A DNA stretch of 64,000 nt from Streptomyces virginiae (GTDB lineage: Bacteria; Actinomycetota; Actinomycetes; Streptomycetales; Streptomycetaceae). Shown piece by piece: positions 1 through 8,527 of this stretch. Both the position numbers and the translations under genes were made by a program. The stretch's first letter is position 1. Each line of letters begins with the position of its first letter. The stretch spans positions 58,455 through 122,454 of the forward strand of contig NZ_JOAK01000025.1 of assembly GCF_000720455.1 (NCBI RefSeq). The letters run 5' to 3'. Below the pieces are notes generated by a model. The model did not search any database. It saw only the letters and a list, made by a program, of their open reading frames with translations, and was not told the origin of the DNA.

Positions 1-172
1 GCGGCCCGCTGCGATTGCGCAGAACGATGTGAGTGAGGTGCAGAGCGGCCGTTTGGCCGGCTGCCTGGCCAAACGCCGATTCCTGCGGAGCCCGCGGCCG
101 GGTCACCGTCACGCGGGTGGCCAACACGCCCGCCCACCGGACACTTTCAACGGCCACGTACCCTCAACTGCC

Positions 173-1030
173 ATGACGTACCTCAGCCGTATGGGAGTGG
201 CGACCTCCTGGGTGGCGTGGGCGGGCGGGGCTCCGGCCCCGTGGCACCGCGCTGCTCTCATCGAAACCTACGCGCTGATGGAAGAAGGCCGGTTCGAGGA
301 CGCCGAGGCGCGGGCGCGAGCCCTCGTCGCGGCCCGGCGGAGCCGCAGGGGACGGGACCGCAGACCCGGCACGGTCTGGTACGCCGCCTACGCCGCCGCC
401 CTCGCGGTGCGCGCCCACGGACGGCAAGGGCCTTCCGTGCTGGACGAGTTCGAAGCACTGATCGCAGAGGCCGAGCGGACGTACGACTTCCATCACGGCC
501 TGCTGCTGCCCGCCCGCCTGAACCGCGCATGGGTGCTGATCGACGAGGCACGGCCCGCCGAAGCGGAGGCGGAAGCCCGGGACGTCCTGCGAGCCCTGGC
601 GCGACGGGCGCACCCCGCCGAAGACCGGCAGCGCGAACTGTCCGCCCTGGTATGCCTCGGGCACACCCTCTGCGAGCAGGGCCACCACGAGGAGTCGGAG
701 ACGATCGCCCGCCACAGCCTGCCGCGAGCCGACGAGGACCACCTCGTGCGCTCACTGCGGATCCTGCTGGTCCGCAGCCTGTCGGGCCTGGGACGCCACG
801 CAGAGGCACTGGCACAGTCGTCGGAGGCGCAGGCCCTTCCCGAGCCGCCGCCGTATGCCGCCGGGCACGTGGAGTTCCGCAAGGCCACCGCCCTGCACGG
901 CCTCGGCCGCGCCGCCGAGGCCCGGGCGGAAGCCGGCCGGGCACTGGCCGCCTGCGAGCGGTACCTCCACCCGACGCACCCCCGCATCACCGCGATCCAC
1001 GCGCTGCTCTCCCGCATCACCCCGCGCTGA
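173..1030 (+). CDS. TPR-like helical repeat protein
   Basis: A 285-residue, Ala/Glu/Arg-rich protein built from about five degenerate tetratricopeptide-like helical pairs (roughly residues 28-52, 115-141, 158-183, 195-219 and 235-258), each with an E-A-x-x-x-A-R style helix. Such repeats normally form protein-binding scaffolds in the cytosol; no catalytic motif, signal peptide or membrane segment is visible, so the partner is unknown. ATG 173 was chosen because the frame upstream of it has no helical-repeat character. ATG 191 and ATG 278 remain possible, and none has a convincing ribosome binding site. The gene appears to stand alone, 109 bp before the next one. Confidence 0.6.
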   Translation: MTYLSRMGVATSWVAWAGGAPAPWHRAALIETYALMEEGRFEDAEARARALVAARRSRRGRDRRPGTVWYAAYAAALAVRAHGRQGPSVLDEFEALIAEAERTYDFHHGLLLPARLNRAWVLIDEARPAEAEAEARDVLRALARRAHPAEDRQRELSALVCLGHTLCEQGHHEESETIARHSLPRADEDHLVRSLRILLVRSLSGLGRHAEALAQSSEAQALPEPPPYAAGHVEFRKATALHGLGRAAEARAEAGRALAACERYLHPTHPRITAIHALLSRITPR

Positions 1031-1138
1031 CCGCACGCGCCGCCGTGCCCGACGCCCGCCCGGGGGACGCAACTGCCGCACCCCACGAGGTGATTCGAAA
1101 GGCCCCGCCGCGTCCTGCGGCTGTTGTAGGTTCCTGCC

Positions 1139-1993
1139 ATGGCCATGAGCAAAGGGATCGAAAACCCGGAGTTGCGCTTCTCCGCAGCCCTGGTGCGCGC
1201 AGCAAACCTTCCGGGCGTCCGTATCAACAGGGAGTCCTACCTCCGGCAGGCACTGGGTCGCCATTGCTCCGAGGAACAAATCCGTCGGGCAATCGAAGAG
1301 ACCCCTGCGGCAGCGGGAATCCCCAGCGAGGTTCTGGACAAAGCGGCCAACGACTCCATCAGCTACGAGACCACCAAGGCAAGCGCCCTTTCTGCGGCTG
1401 CCGGAATACCTGGCCTCCTCTTCCTTCCCGCCACTGTGCCGGCCGACGTGGCCCAGTACTTCGGCCACATGCTGCGCATCGCGCAGAAGCTCGCCTACCT
1501 CTACAGCTGGCCCGATCTGTTCTCCGGCGAAAACGACGACATCGACGACGCGACCAAGGGAGTGCTCACGCTCTTCATCGGCGTGATGTTCGGCACCCAG
1601 TCGGCGAACGCCGCCGTGGGGAAGGTCGCGGGCATGATGTCGAAGCAGGTCGCGAAGAAGCTGCCGCAGAAGGCACTCACCCAGGGCGTCATCTATCCCA
1701 TCGTGAAAAAGGTCGCGGCCTACCTCGGCGTCCAGATGACGAAGCAGACCTTCGCGAAGACCGTCTCGAAGGCCATCCCCGTCGTCGGGGCCGTGGTCTC
1801 CGGCGGACTGACTCTCGCGACCTACCTCCCCATGGCCAAAAGGCTCAAGAAGCACCTGTCCGGCCTGGACCTGACGAAACCGACGCATCTGGTCGTGGAC
1901 GCGGAGGTCGTGGAAGTCGTAGAGGTTCACGAACCCCCAGCCCCGGGCCGTGCCCAAGAGCACGACGCAGACGACTCGGTGCCGTCGGCCTGA
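1139..1993 (+). CDS. EcsC-like protein
   Basis: 284 residues. The central part (about residues 80-130), with a small-residue-rich segment, an LP-A-x-V-PAD-V turn and a following helix ending in A-Y-L-Y, resembles the EcsC family. That family is a poorly understood group of membrane-associated proteins named after a Bacillus ABC transporter accessory protein. Residues 135-230 contain further amphipathic and hydrophobic stretches (VTLFIGVMFG-like; IPVVGAVVSGG). The C-terminal 40 residues are acidic and probably disordered. Two ATGs lie close together (1139 and 1145) and the start is not resolved. Function is unknown; the family call is from pattern only. Confidence 0.55.
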   Translation: MAMSKGIENPELRFSAALVRAANLPGVRINRESYLRQALGRHCSEEQIRRAIEETPAAAGIPSEVLDKAANDSISYETTKASALSAAAGIPGLLFLPATVPADVAQYFGHMLRIAQKLAYLYSWPDLFSGENDDIDDATKGVLTLFIGVMFGTQSANAAVGKVAGMMSKQVAKKLPQKALTQGVIYPIVKKVAAYLGVQMTKQTFAKTVSKAIPVVGAVVSGGLTLATYLPMAKRLKKHLSGLDLTKPTHLVVDAEVVEVVEVHEPPAPGRAQEHDADDSVPSA

Positions 1994-2200
1994 CGACTCC
2001 TCGCTCCTCCCGGAGACCCCGGACCGGAAAGCGCAGAGAAGGGCATACGCCTGCCGAACGGCTGAAGGATGACGATCCAGACGGGCGAAGGCCGGGGCGG
2101 TGGTTTGCGCCCCGGCCTTCCGTGCAGCGGCGTCCTTTCTCCTTCGGCGCCCCAACGCCTCAGGTCGGTGGGTGTGTGGCAACAGCGTGGCGGGTGCGGA

Positions 2201-2764
2201 TCACAGGCGTCCTCCGGTCACCCAGAGGCGTGACATCGCATCGGCCAGGGCGGGGTATCGAGCGGCCTCGCAGAGCATTTCCGAGAGCACGAGCATTCCG
2301 TAGGCGGTGCTCCGCGGATCGCAGTTCTGGTGCAACCGGATCACCGCGAGGCTCAAGGGCCGGCGCCCGATCAGGATCCCGGCGCGACGGACAGCCGCGG
2401 CCGTCTCCAGGTCGGCGCGGCTTCCGCCGAACGGCAGGGTTTCCGTTCGGGGGAGTTCCTGCGGCGCCGCCGAGTCCCGCACGTGATGGACGGACGCCTC
2501 AGGCAGCACCTGGCCGTTCTCGAAGAGTTTCCGGAACCCGGATATGCGGAGGCTCGTATTGCGCGGGCGGAGCTCGATGAAGAGCTCGATGAACAGCCCC
2601 CGCAATTGGATGTGGAGGGGAAGGTGGGGCATCTCGCCCTCCTTGCGCCCGTCTCCGCCGAAGAATCCCTGCGCATCTTCCGCCTTCGACCGAATCGTCG
2701 ACGTCAGGGATCGATACTCGTCGGCCGAGGCTTGCGCCGGGGAGAACAGGATCGGCATCAGCAT
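2201..2764 (-). CDS. Ribosome-inactivating-protein (RIP) family homologue, divergent
   Basis: 187 residues from an ATG with a well-placed GAGGGG site 6 nt upstream. RIPs are N-glycosylases that depurinate the sarcin-ricin loop of 23S/28S rRNA. Residues 161-176 (S-E-M-L-C-E-A-A-R-Y...) match the ricin A-chain active-site helix, keeping the catalytic Glu (E166) and Arg (R169). The N-terminal Y-R-S-L-x-S-x-I-R segment, the S-G-F-R-K turn (~75-79) and P-F-G-G (~111-114) line up with the RIP fold. The two substrate-stacking tyrosines of ricin (Tyr80, Tyr123) appear replaced by Arg (about R73 and R116). The protein also ends 18 residues after R169, before the position of ricin Trp211. There is no signal peptide, so it would be cytosolic, unlike typical secreted RIPs. 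It may be an altered-specificity enzyme or an inactive relative. Confidence 0.65.
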   Translation of the reverse strand: MLMPILFSPAQASADEYRSLTSTIRSKAEDAQGFFGGDGRKEGEMPHLPLHIQLRGLFIELFIELRPRNTSLRISGFRKLFENGQVLPEASVHHVRDSAAPQELPRTETLPFGGSRADLETAAAVRRAGILIGRRPLSLAVIRLHQNCDPRSTAYGMLVLSEMLCEAARYPALADAMSRLWVTGGRL

Positions 2765-3138
2765 GGCCGGCCCCTCAGGGAAGAGGTCCCGGAGACGGGC
2801 GTTTATTGAGTAATCTGACCGCAATCGCTTCGATCGTGCTGCACTCTCGCATGCACACCACCACCTTCGCCATCATTCCGACCGCCCACGGGTTTATCAC
2901 CCCGTCGGTGTCGGGTCCGGTTCGATGGGTTCCTTTGTAGTCGCCCGGGTGGCGGCCGGGAGAATTGTTGACCTCTGATGCTAAGAAATCAGCCTGACCC
3001 CGAAACCCTTACTACGGGCATTTCGCCCCTGGCGCGGCCGCTCACGTCTCCGGTCACGGACACCTCAGGCCTTGCCGGCCGGGGGTCGGAACGCTCGGCC
3101 GACCTGCCGACGGAACCACACTCTTCCGGCCCGGCGCC
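2765..3138. other. Intergenic region without a recognised gene
   Basis: About 370 bp between the divergent RIP-like gene and the next hypothetical gene. It should hold the promoters of both. It is locally A+T-richer than its surroundings, with a TTGACC hexamer at about 2969, but no well-spaced -10 partner was found. No open frame here looks coding. Confidence 0.4.
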
Positions 3139-3711
3139 GTGGGCGAGGATGACCCGGTGATCCACGACCCCGTCTTCGACGGCGACCGCGTCCTGCTGCC
3201 GGGCGAGGCTGCCTCCGTCCCCGCCCGCGTCCTGAGCGCCGCCGCCGTGCGGGACGCTGATCCGGACGCCGCGCCGCCGGAGATCCGCACACTCGCCGGG
3301 GAGATCCACTTCGTACCGTCCGTCCACCAGGCCGGGCTGCGGCGGTTCTGCGAGGCGAACGGCATTCCGTTGCGGGTCCGTCCCGACGTGTGGGGTGACC
3401 TGCTCGAACCGTTCCACGACACCTCCTTCACCCACCGGGAGCGGATGGCGAACCTGGAGCGCCTGGCCGCCGTCGGCCTGAACGCCGACGAGACGGCCCG
3501 GATCCGGGAACGCGTGGGGCCGCTCGTGGCGGCCTACAACTCCGCCCACTGGGACTGGAACCACCTCGGCCCGGCCGACCTGCTGGACGCGGCCTTCGGC
3601 ACCCTGGTCCCCGAGGAGCTGCGGATCCCGCCGCGGGAGCGGGACGCCTTCCGCGCCTGGGCGACGGGAATCGCGAACCGTGCGGACGGGGAACGGCCCA
3701 CGACCCTGTGA
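3139..3711 (+). CDS. Conserved-looking hypothetical protein
   Basis: 190 residues from a GTG. I do not recognise a family. The sequence is acidic, with conserved-looking aromatic/His clusters (G-E-I-H-F-V-P-S-V-H-Q near residue 55 and S-A-H-W-D-W-N-H-L near 135). Amino-acid composition is coherent over the full length, unlike the antisense frame. No signal peptide or membrane helix. An in-frame GTG at 3157 is an alternative start. It has its own strand between two minus-strand genes, so it is probably monocistronic. Confidence 0.55.
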   Translation: MGEDDPVIHDPVFDGDRVLLPGEAASVPARVLSAAAVRDADPDAAPPEIRTLAGEIHFVPSVHQAGLRRFCEANGIPLRVRPDVWGDLLEPFHDTSFTHRERMANLERLAAVGLNADETARIRERVGPLVAAYNSAHWDWNHLGPADLLDAAFGTLVPEELRIPPRERDAFRAWATGIANRADGERPTTL

Positions 3712-3837
3712 CCCGCTCGTCCCGAAGGGGAAGGAGCCGGACCCGACTCCCCTCGGTGCGGCCGGACTCGACCGCCGGGCACTGCTGCCGCGCCCTCACC
3801 GCCGCCGTTTTCCCCGGCCGCGCCCTGAAGCCGTCCG

Positions 3838-4047
3838 TCAGCGCCGGCGCCCCAGCTGGCCGGGCGGTGTGTAGAACCTGCGTGCCGGCGACAGCTTGTC
3901 GAAACGGGCCTGCTGTCGGCTGTGTTCCTCGATCTGCAGGCCGTCGAGGTTCTTGGTCCGCGTGGCCCTGTCACTCCACAGCAGGAACCCGACCAGTGCG
4001 GCGACAGGCAGTCCGAGACATGCATAGAAGACGATCAAGTCGTTCAC
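3838..4047 (-). CDS. Small single-pass membrane protein
   Basis: 69 residues if started at GTG 4047. Residues 3-24 form one strong transmembrane helix (L-I-V-F-Y-A-C-L-G-L-P-V-A-A-L-V-G-F-L-L-W), followed by a charged cytosolic tail (R-T-K-N-L-D-G-L-Q-I-E-E-H). The start is uncertain: the GTG is crowded against a G-run, and upstream GTG and TTG codons would lengthen the N-terminus. Function unknown. Confidence 0.4.
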   Translation of the reverse strand: MNDLIVFYACLGLPVAALVGFLLWSDRATRTKNLDGLQIEEHSRQQARFDKLSPARRFYTPPGQLGRRR

Positions 4048-4621
4048 GCCCCCCGTGGCGAAGATCAACAAGTGTGCTGAGTCTGCTGGCCCTGCCGGGT
4101 GGGAGTCAAGAGCTGCGCGCCACGCGCCGCCCGGGCCCACCCGGAGGCCGCTACCGGGGGCCGCGGGGTGGCCGCGGCGGTCCGTAGCAGGTCCCGGGCG
4201 GCCTCCTTCGCGAGGCCGGCACCTCAGGGTTCCCGAGGGGCGCGACGCCGTGTTCCGGAGAGGTACGCCTCTACGGCGGTGCGCGGGCGGGGGCCGCCGG
4301 GGTGCGCGCGGACCCGCGGGTCGGTCCCGTCACCGTCGTGAGCCGCACGCAACCGCAGGCGTGGGGTGAGGAGTTCGGGCAGGGGCACGGTGGCGTTCAT
4401 CGGGGTGGCGCCCATGCGGACACGGCGCCGCGCGGAGCGACCGCAGACCGGCCGGTCTCGGGCCGTGTGGCCCAGTGGGGCAGCTCGTTCGGTGTGTGCC
4501 GTTCGCGGAGTGGGGCAGGCGCGGCGTGGCAGGGCACGGATGGACGCAGTGCCCCGCCGAGCAAGCGGACGTGACCCGACACCGGGTCCGGGGTCCTCAG
4601 CAGACGCCCAGGAGGTAGAGA
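4048..4621. other. Gene-poor 570-bp stretch containing a GNAT remnant
   Basis: Between the small membrane protein and the SRPBCC gene. The only coding-like signal is the short GNAT-like remnant on the minus strand (4224-4400). The last 100 bp should hold the SRPBCC promoter, but I see no clear -35/-10 pair. Confidence 0.4.
4224..4400 (-). pseudogene. Possible N-terminal remnant of a GNAT acetyltransferase
   Basis: The first ~20 residues (M-N-A-T-V-P-L-P-E-L-L-T-P-R-L-R-L-R) look like the beta-1 start of RimJ/RimL-type N-acetyltransferases, which are normally about 170-200 residues. Here the frame closes after 58 residues, with a low-complexity Arg/Pro tail and no acetyl-CoA binding motif. 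It is best read as a decayed or internally deleted gene. The evidence is short, so confidence is low. Confidence 0.3.
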
Positions 4622-5071
4622 ATGTCGCAGGTCAAGGAATCCATCGAGGTCAACGTGCCGATCCGCACCGCGTACGACCAGTGGACGCAGTTCGAGTCCT
4701 TCCCGCAGTTCATGGACGGCGTGCAGCGGATCGAGCAGCGCAGCGACACGCTCACGCACTGGGTGACGAAGATCTCCGGTGTGGAACGGGAGTTCGACGC
4801 GGAGATCACCGAGCAGATCCCCGACACCAAGGTCGCCTGGGTCACCGTCGGTGGCCAGGGCGAGCAGTCGGGTCTGGTCACCTTCGAGCCCATCGACCCG
4901 TCCCATACCCAGGTCACGCTGATGATGGACTTCGACCCCGAGGGGATGGCGGAGAACATCGGGGACAAGCTCGGCTTCGTCGACCGGCAGGTCAAGGGCG
5001 ACCTGAAGCGCTTCAAGCACTTCATCGAGGACCGCGGCTCCGCCTCCGGCGCCTGGCGCGGCCAGGTCTGA
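4622..5071 (+). CDS. SRPBCC / polyketide cyclase-like protein
   Basis: 149 residues with an AGGAGGT site 8 nt before the ATG. The pattern (S-I-E-V-N-V-P-x-x-x-A-Y-D-Q-W near residue 7, then F-P-Q-F-M-D-G-V, then alternating strands and a long C-terminal helix with V-K-G-D-L-K-R-F-K-x-F-I-E) is that of the START/SRPBCC helix-grip fold with a hydrophobic ligand pocket. Small single-domain members like this are common in Streptomyces, often near stress genes as here. The ligand is unknown. No membrane or export signal. Confidence 0.85.
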   Translation: MSQVKESIEVNVPIRTAYDQWTQFESFPQFMDGVQRIEQRSDTLTHWVTKISGVEREFDAEITEQIPDTKVAWVTVGGQGEQSGLVTFEPIDPSHTQVTLMMDFDPEGMAENIGDKLGFVDRQVKGDLKRFKHFIEDRGSASGAWRGQV

Positions 5072-5304
5072 CCTCACGCGCCGACGACCCGGGCGGTACG
5101 GGGCCGTGCACGCCGGAAGCCACCGGCGCGCACGGCCCCGGACGGCCCGGCGTGCTGTCGTGCGCGCCGTGGCCTTCCGCTCAACCCGTGGCAGGACCGC
5201 CCCCGTTGATTCGAACCGGCACGTCGTGTCCGCCCGTCGGCCTACCCTGAGATCGCGCTGCTCCTCCGTGCCGCGCCCCGCCACACGACAGGACGTCCGT
5301 TGCC

Positions 5305-6282
5305 ATGCCACAGCAGCCGCAGGAAAGGCCGGCGGGCGGGCGGAGCTTCCGGACCACCGAAGTCGACGTCGCCCGCGACTGGTTGAAGACGGCGTACGGA
5401 ACGAGCCTGCGCATGCGCACGCCCACACCCCACCGTCCGTTCCAGTACTCCCGCACCAGCGCCGGCCCGCTGTCGCTCAGTACGCTGGCGCTGCCGACGG
5501 AGTACTCCTACGCCACCGACCCCCTCGGTGCCGTGGCCATCACGCACGTCGTCGGCGGCCGCATGGTCCGGGAGTGCGCGGACGACGTCACCCGGGCCGG
5601 CGCGGGCGACGTCCTGGCGATCTCGCAGCCCCACCTCCCGTACTCGGGCCGGGTGTACCACGCCGAACTGCGGGCCGTGACGGTGCCGCTCGCGCTCGTG
5701 CAGGAAGCCGCGGGTCGCCCGGCCGGGCAGAAGTCCCGCCCGCTGCGCTTCACCCGCTTCACCCCCGTCACCCGCGCCATGGCCGACCAGTGGAAGCGGA
5801 CCGTCGACTACGTCGAAGCGAGCGTCCTGGCCCTGCCGGAGGGCGCCGCACCCCTGGTGGTCGACGCCGCCGCCAGGCTGCTCGCCGCCACCGTCCTGGC
5901 AGCCTTCCCCGCCGACGCCCGCCCCGAGCCCGTACTGGCGGACACCCGCGACGCGACGTCCGAGACCGTCCGCCGCGCCGTCGCGTTCATCGAGTCGCAC
6001 CCCGCGGCCGAGATCGGCCTGGCCGATGCGGCTGCCGCCGCAGGCGTCACCCCACGGGCCCTCCAGTACGCCTTCCGACGCCACCTCGGCACGACCCCCA
6101 TGGCCTACCTGCGCCGCGTACGCCTGGCGCAGGCGCACGCCGACCTCGTCGCGGCGGATCCCGCACGGGACACCGTCACGGCCATCGCCCACCGGTGGGG
6201 CTTCCACCACCAGGGGCGCTTCGCCGCCGCCTACCGCGAGGCCTACGGAGTCCGTCCCCGGGACGCGCTCGCCGGATCCTGA
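5305..6282 (+). CDS. AraC-family transcriptional regulator
   Basis: 325 residues. Residues ~15-190 form the N-terminal cupin-like sensing domain of the type found in AraC regulators acting on aromatic or stress signals (F-Q-Y-S-R-T-S... A-G-A-G-D-V-L-A-I-S). Residues ~225-322 hold the two helix-turn-helix motifs, ending in the family signature G-F-H-H-Q-G-R-F-A-A-A-Y-R-E-A-Y-G-V-R-P. Its 3' end overlaps the convergent gene at 6243-6638 by 40 bp. Target genes are not evident; the SRPBCC gene upstream is a candidate. Confidence 0.9.
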   Translation: MPQQPQERPAGGRSFRTTEVDVARDWLKTAYGTSLRMRTPTPHRPFQYSRTSAGPLSLSTLALPTEYSYATDPLGAVAITHVVGGRMVRECADDVTRAGAGDVLAISQPHLPYSGRVYHAELRAVTVPLALVQEAAGRPAGQKSRPLRFTRFTPVTRAMADQWKRTVDYVEASVLALPEGAAPLVVDAAARLLAATVLAAFPADARPEPVLADTRDATSETVRRAVAFIESHPAAEIGLADAAAAAGVTPRALQYAFRRHLGTTPMAYLRRVRLAQAHADLVAADPARDTVTAIAHRWGFHHQGRFAAAYREAYGVRPRDALAGS

Positions 6283-6638
6283 CCGGTGTCCGCGGGCCGG
6301 ACGACGACGAGGTGTTCCCCGTGCACGGAGGCGTCGAGGCCCGCCTCGCGCAGGATCACGGCCAGAGCCGTCCGGAGCGCCTTGTGCAGGCCGGTCAGGG
6401 AGGTGAGCCGGCCGATGTCGTCCTCGTGGCCGTGTATCTGGACGGTGGGCCGCAACACCTCACGGGCGACCCACCCCACCATCACCCCCTCGGCGGCCGT
6501 CCACACCCGCAGGCCGTCCTCCGTGGGCGTCGACGTGTCGAACCCCGCGCGGTCCAGGACCCGCCTGACCCGCTCGCACTCGTCGTCGCCTCCGTCCTCC
6601 GGGAGCTCGGCGTCCGTTGCGGCCTGTGTGGGATGCAT
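6243..6638 (-). CDS. Conserved hypothetical protein
   Basis: 131 residues, acidic N-terminus, then a compact alpha/beta sequence (D-G-L-R-V-W-T-A-A-E-G-V-M-V-G-W at ~42-57; E-A-G-L-D-A-S-V-H-G-E-H-L-V-V-V near the C-terminus). I do not recognise the family. It overlaps the 3' end of the AraC gene tail to tail. Coding is supported by coherent hydrophobic patterning and by the spacing from the PPK2 gene on the same strand, which lies upstream in transcription order with an intervening 119 bp. Confidence 0.55.
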   Translation of the reverse strand: MHPTQAATDAELPEDGGDDECERVRRVLDRAGFDTSTPTEDGLRVWTAAEGVMVGWVAREVLRPTVQIHGHEDDIGRLTSLTGLHKALRTALAVILREAGLDASVHGEHLVVVRPADTGQDPASASRGRTP

Positions 6639-6757
6639 GATTCCACTTCAGCGAACCGGCGCCCGCGGCAAAAGCCACTGCGCGAAGGGATCCGGGCGGC
6701 AGCCGGAAAACGATGCTGTGAGCGATGCGGCAGCCCGACGCGTCGCCCGGGACGGGG

Positions 6758-7726
6758 TCAGGGGTTGGGGTGCAGCCCGGGCCCGAGGTGCGGCCCGGCC
6801 AGGGGAGTGGGGGAGAGGTCGGTGGGTTCTTCACCGGACTCCAGGAGCGTGTCGGCGGCGCCGACGATGAGGCTGTCCGGACGGCCGACCGCCTCCTCGT
6901 CCTTGCGGTCGTAGTCGATGCGCCACAGCAGGCTGCGCATGGCCTCCAGACGGCCTCGCCGCTTGTCGTTGCTCTTGACCACCGTCCACGGCGCGTGAGC
7001 GGTGTCCGTCGCACGGAACATCGCCACCTTGGCAGTGGTGTAGGCGTCCCACAGGTCCAGAGAGGCCAGGTCGGTGGGCGACAGCTTCCACTGCCGCACG
7101 GGATCGACCTGGCGGATCGCGAAGCGGGTGCGCTGCTCGGCGCGGGAGACCGAGAACCAGAACTTGACCAGCAGCACTCCGTCCTCCACGAGCATCGCCT
7201 CGAAGGCGGGGCACTGCCGCAGGAACAGCTCGTACTGGTCCGGCGTACAGAACCCCATGACCTTCTCGACGCCGGCGCGGTTGTACCAGGAACGGTCGAA
7301 GAAGACGATCTCACCGGCTGCCGGCAGGTGGCCGACGTACCGCTGGAAGTACCACTGGCCCTCTTCCCGCTCGGTCGGCTTGGCCAGGGCGACGATCCGT
7401 GCCCCGCGGGGGTTCATCCGCTCGGTGAAGCGTTGGATCGTGCCGCCCTTGCCGGCCGCGTCCCTGCCCTCGCAGATCACCACCAGCCGGGCACCGGTCT
7501 CCCGGACCCAGCGCTGCAGCTTCAGGAGTTCGATCTGCAGGATCCGTTTCGCCCGCTCGTACTCCCGGCGTCTGACCTTGCGGTCGTACGGATAGTTCTC
7601 CTGCCAGGTACGGATGGGCGCGCCGGACGCGTCCAGCAGAACGGGCTGCTCCGGCCTGCGGTCGTCCACGCTCAGGCCGGAGAGCAGGTCGTCGGACACC
7701 TGCCGGTGGGGATGGGGATCATTCAC
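6758..7726 (-). CDS. ppk2: Polyphosphate kinase 2 (PPK2 family)
   Basis: 322 residues; PPK2 enzymes transfer phosphate between polyphosphate and nucleotides (usually making GTP or ATP, depending on class). Residues ~84-95 carry Walker A (C-E-G-R-D-A-A-G-K-G-G). The lid/Arg region follows (R-F-T-E-R-M-N-P-R). Walker B is at ~143-156 (I-V-F-F-D-R-S-W-Y-N-R-A-G-V-E). The W-x-x-V-K-S-x-D-K-R-R segment near 240 is typical of single-domain PPK2. Length matches the class I family. A GGGTAG element lies just before the ATG. Confidence 0.95.
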   Translation of the reverse strand: MNDPHPHRQVSDDLLSGLSVDDRRPEQPVLLDASGAPIRTWQENYPYDRKVRRREYERAKRILQIELLKLQRWVRETGARLVVICEGRDAAGKGGTIQRFTERMNPRGARIVALAKPTEREEGQWYFQRYVGHLPAAGEIVFFDRSWYNRAGVEKVMGFCTPDQYELFLRQCPAFEAMLVEDGVLLVKFWFSVSRAEQRTRFAIRQVDPVRQWKLSPTDLASLDLWDAYTTAKVAMFRATDTAHAPWTVVKSNDKRRGRLEAMRSLLWRIDYDRKDEEAVGRPDSLIVGAADTLLESGEEPTDLSPTPLAGPHLGPGLHPNP

Positions 7727-7735
7727 GCCACGCGC

Positions 7736-7741
7736 CTACCC
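7736..7741 (-). promoter_or_regulatory. GGGTAG promoter-like element before ppk2
   Basis: On the minus strand the sequence GGGTAGGCGCG ends just upstream of the ppk2 ATG at 7726. It matches the -10 core of sigma-B-family promoters of Streptomyces (GGGTA-Y) except for the last base. At the expected 15-bp spacing the -35 reads CCAT rather than GNNT, so support is partial. The same element precedes five other genes in this region. Confidence 0.35.
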
Positions 7742-7868
7742 CGACTGCGGACACGTATGGCGTGGCGCGCGCGTCCACTCTCGGCGGTTGACCCGGCAAG
7801 GGCAGGGCAGGGGCACATCAGGGGATCGCGGGGCAGATCGCACGACACGTGCCGGAGGAGGACTGAAC

Positions 7869-8051
7869 GTGAGCGGTGACAAGCAGGCGAGTGAGGCCGG
7901 GAGGCTGCGGGAGCAGGCCGAGGAGCTGGAACTGCAGGCACAGCGGGCCGATCCCGCGGAGCGGGAGCAGCTGATGGAGAAGGCTGTGACCCTGCGCGTG
8001 AGGTGCCAGGAGCTGGGTGGCGCGGAAGGCGCCACGATGGACCCGATGTAG
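7869..8051 (+). CDS. Small coiled-coil protein, DUF6381-like
   Basis: 60 residues from a GTG behind GAGGAG. The whole protein is a heptad-rich helix (R-L-R-E-Q-A-E-E-L-E-L-Q-A-Q-R-A, then A-E-R-E-Q-L-M-E-K-A). Small proteins of this look in Streptomyces are annotated as DUF6381; function is unknown. It is followed by a strong hairpin at 8097-8132, supporting a complete short transcription unit. Confidence 0.6.
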   Translation: MSGDKQASEAGRLREQAEELELQAQRADPAEREQLMEKAVTLRVRCQELGGAEGATMDPM

Positions 8052-8069
8052 CGTCCGGCAGGTCGGACC

Positions 8070-8116
8070 GGGTCAGGCAGGCTTGATCAGGCAGGCCGGG
8101 TCAGGCAGGCCTGATC
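8070..8116 (+). repeat. Two direct repeats of 19 bp
   Basis: GGGTCAGGCAGGC-Y-TGATC occurs at 8070-8088 and again at 8098-8116 (period 28 bp). The second copy overlaps the terminator stem at 8097-8132, so the repeat may simply be duplicated terminator material. Confidence 0.5.
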
Positions 8117-8132
8117 CCGTCTGCCTGACCCG
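8097..8132. terminator. Bidirectional hairpin terminator
   Basis: Perfect 12-bp arms (CGGGTCAGGCAG at 8097-8108 and its complement at 8121-8132) with a 12-nt loop, lying between convergent genes. Confidence 0.7.
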
Positions 8133-8143
8133 AGAGGCGCGGC

Positions 8144-8527
8144 CTAGGAGTCTGCGGTCGCCCGGTCGGAATCGCCGCGCAGGACGCAGAATTCGTTGCC
8201 TTCGGGATCAGCGAGGATCGCCCAGCCCGAGCCGTCGGGATTGCGGTGGTCGGCGACGAAAGTGGCGCCGAGGCCCAGCAACCGGTCCACCTCCTGGTCG
8301 CGCGCGGTCTCGGGGCGCAGGCACAGATGGATCCGGTTCTTGATCGTCTTGGTCTCGGGAACCTGGTTGAAGTACAGCACCGGGCCCTCCGCCAGCAGCA
8401 CCAGGGTCTCCCGGTCACCCGGTTTGACGTCCGGATGCAGCGGCCGGCCCGTCACGCTGCTCCAGAACCGGGCCAGCTCGTAAGCATCGGCACAGTCGAC
8501 CGCCACGTTCTGCACTATCGAAACCAT
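8144..8527 (-). CDS. VOC-superfamily (glyoxalase-like) protein
   Basis: 127 residues forming a full pair of beta-alpha-beta-beta-beta modules: I-V-Q-N-V-A-V-D-C-x-D-x-x-x-L-A-R-F-W near the start and W-A-I-L-A-D-P-E-G-N-E-F-C-V-L near the end, the standard ends of this fold. Members are metal-dependent lyases, dioxygenases or antibiotic-binding proteins; this short type is usually uncharacterised. A related VOC gene lies at 54181-54615. Cytosolic, probably single gene. Confidence 0.85.
   Translation of the reverse strand: MVSIVQNVAVDCADAYELARFWSSVTGRPLHPDVKPGDRETLVLLAEGPVLYFNQVPETKTIKNRIHLCLRPETARDQEVDRLLGLGATFVADHRNPDGSGWAILADPEGNEFCVLRGDSDRATADS

Noticed and set aside
217-2580. A 787-codon plus-strand frame crossing the TPR, EcsC-like and RIP-like genes
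   Set aside because: Arg/Pro-rich throughout, no domain, and it crosses three better-supported genes in other frames.
8070-8132. Short regularly spaced repeats considered as a CRISPR-like or integration-site array
   Set aside because: Only two copies, part of a terminator stem, with no cas genes or integrase nearby.
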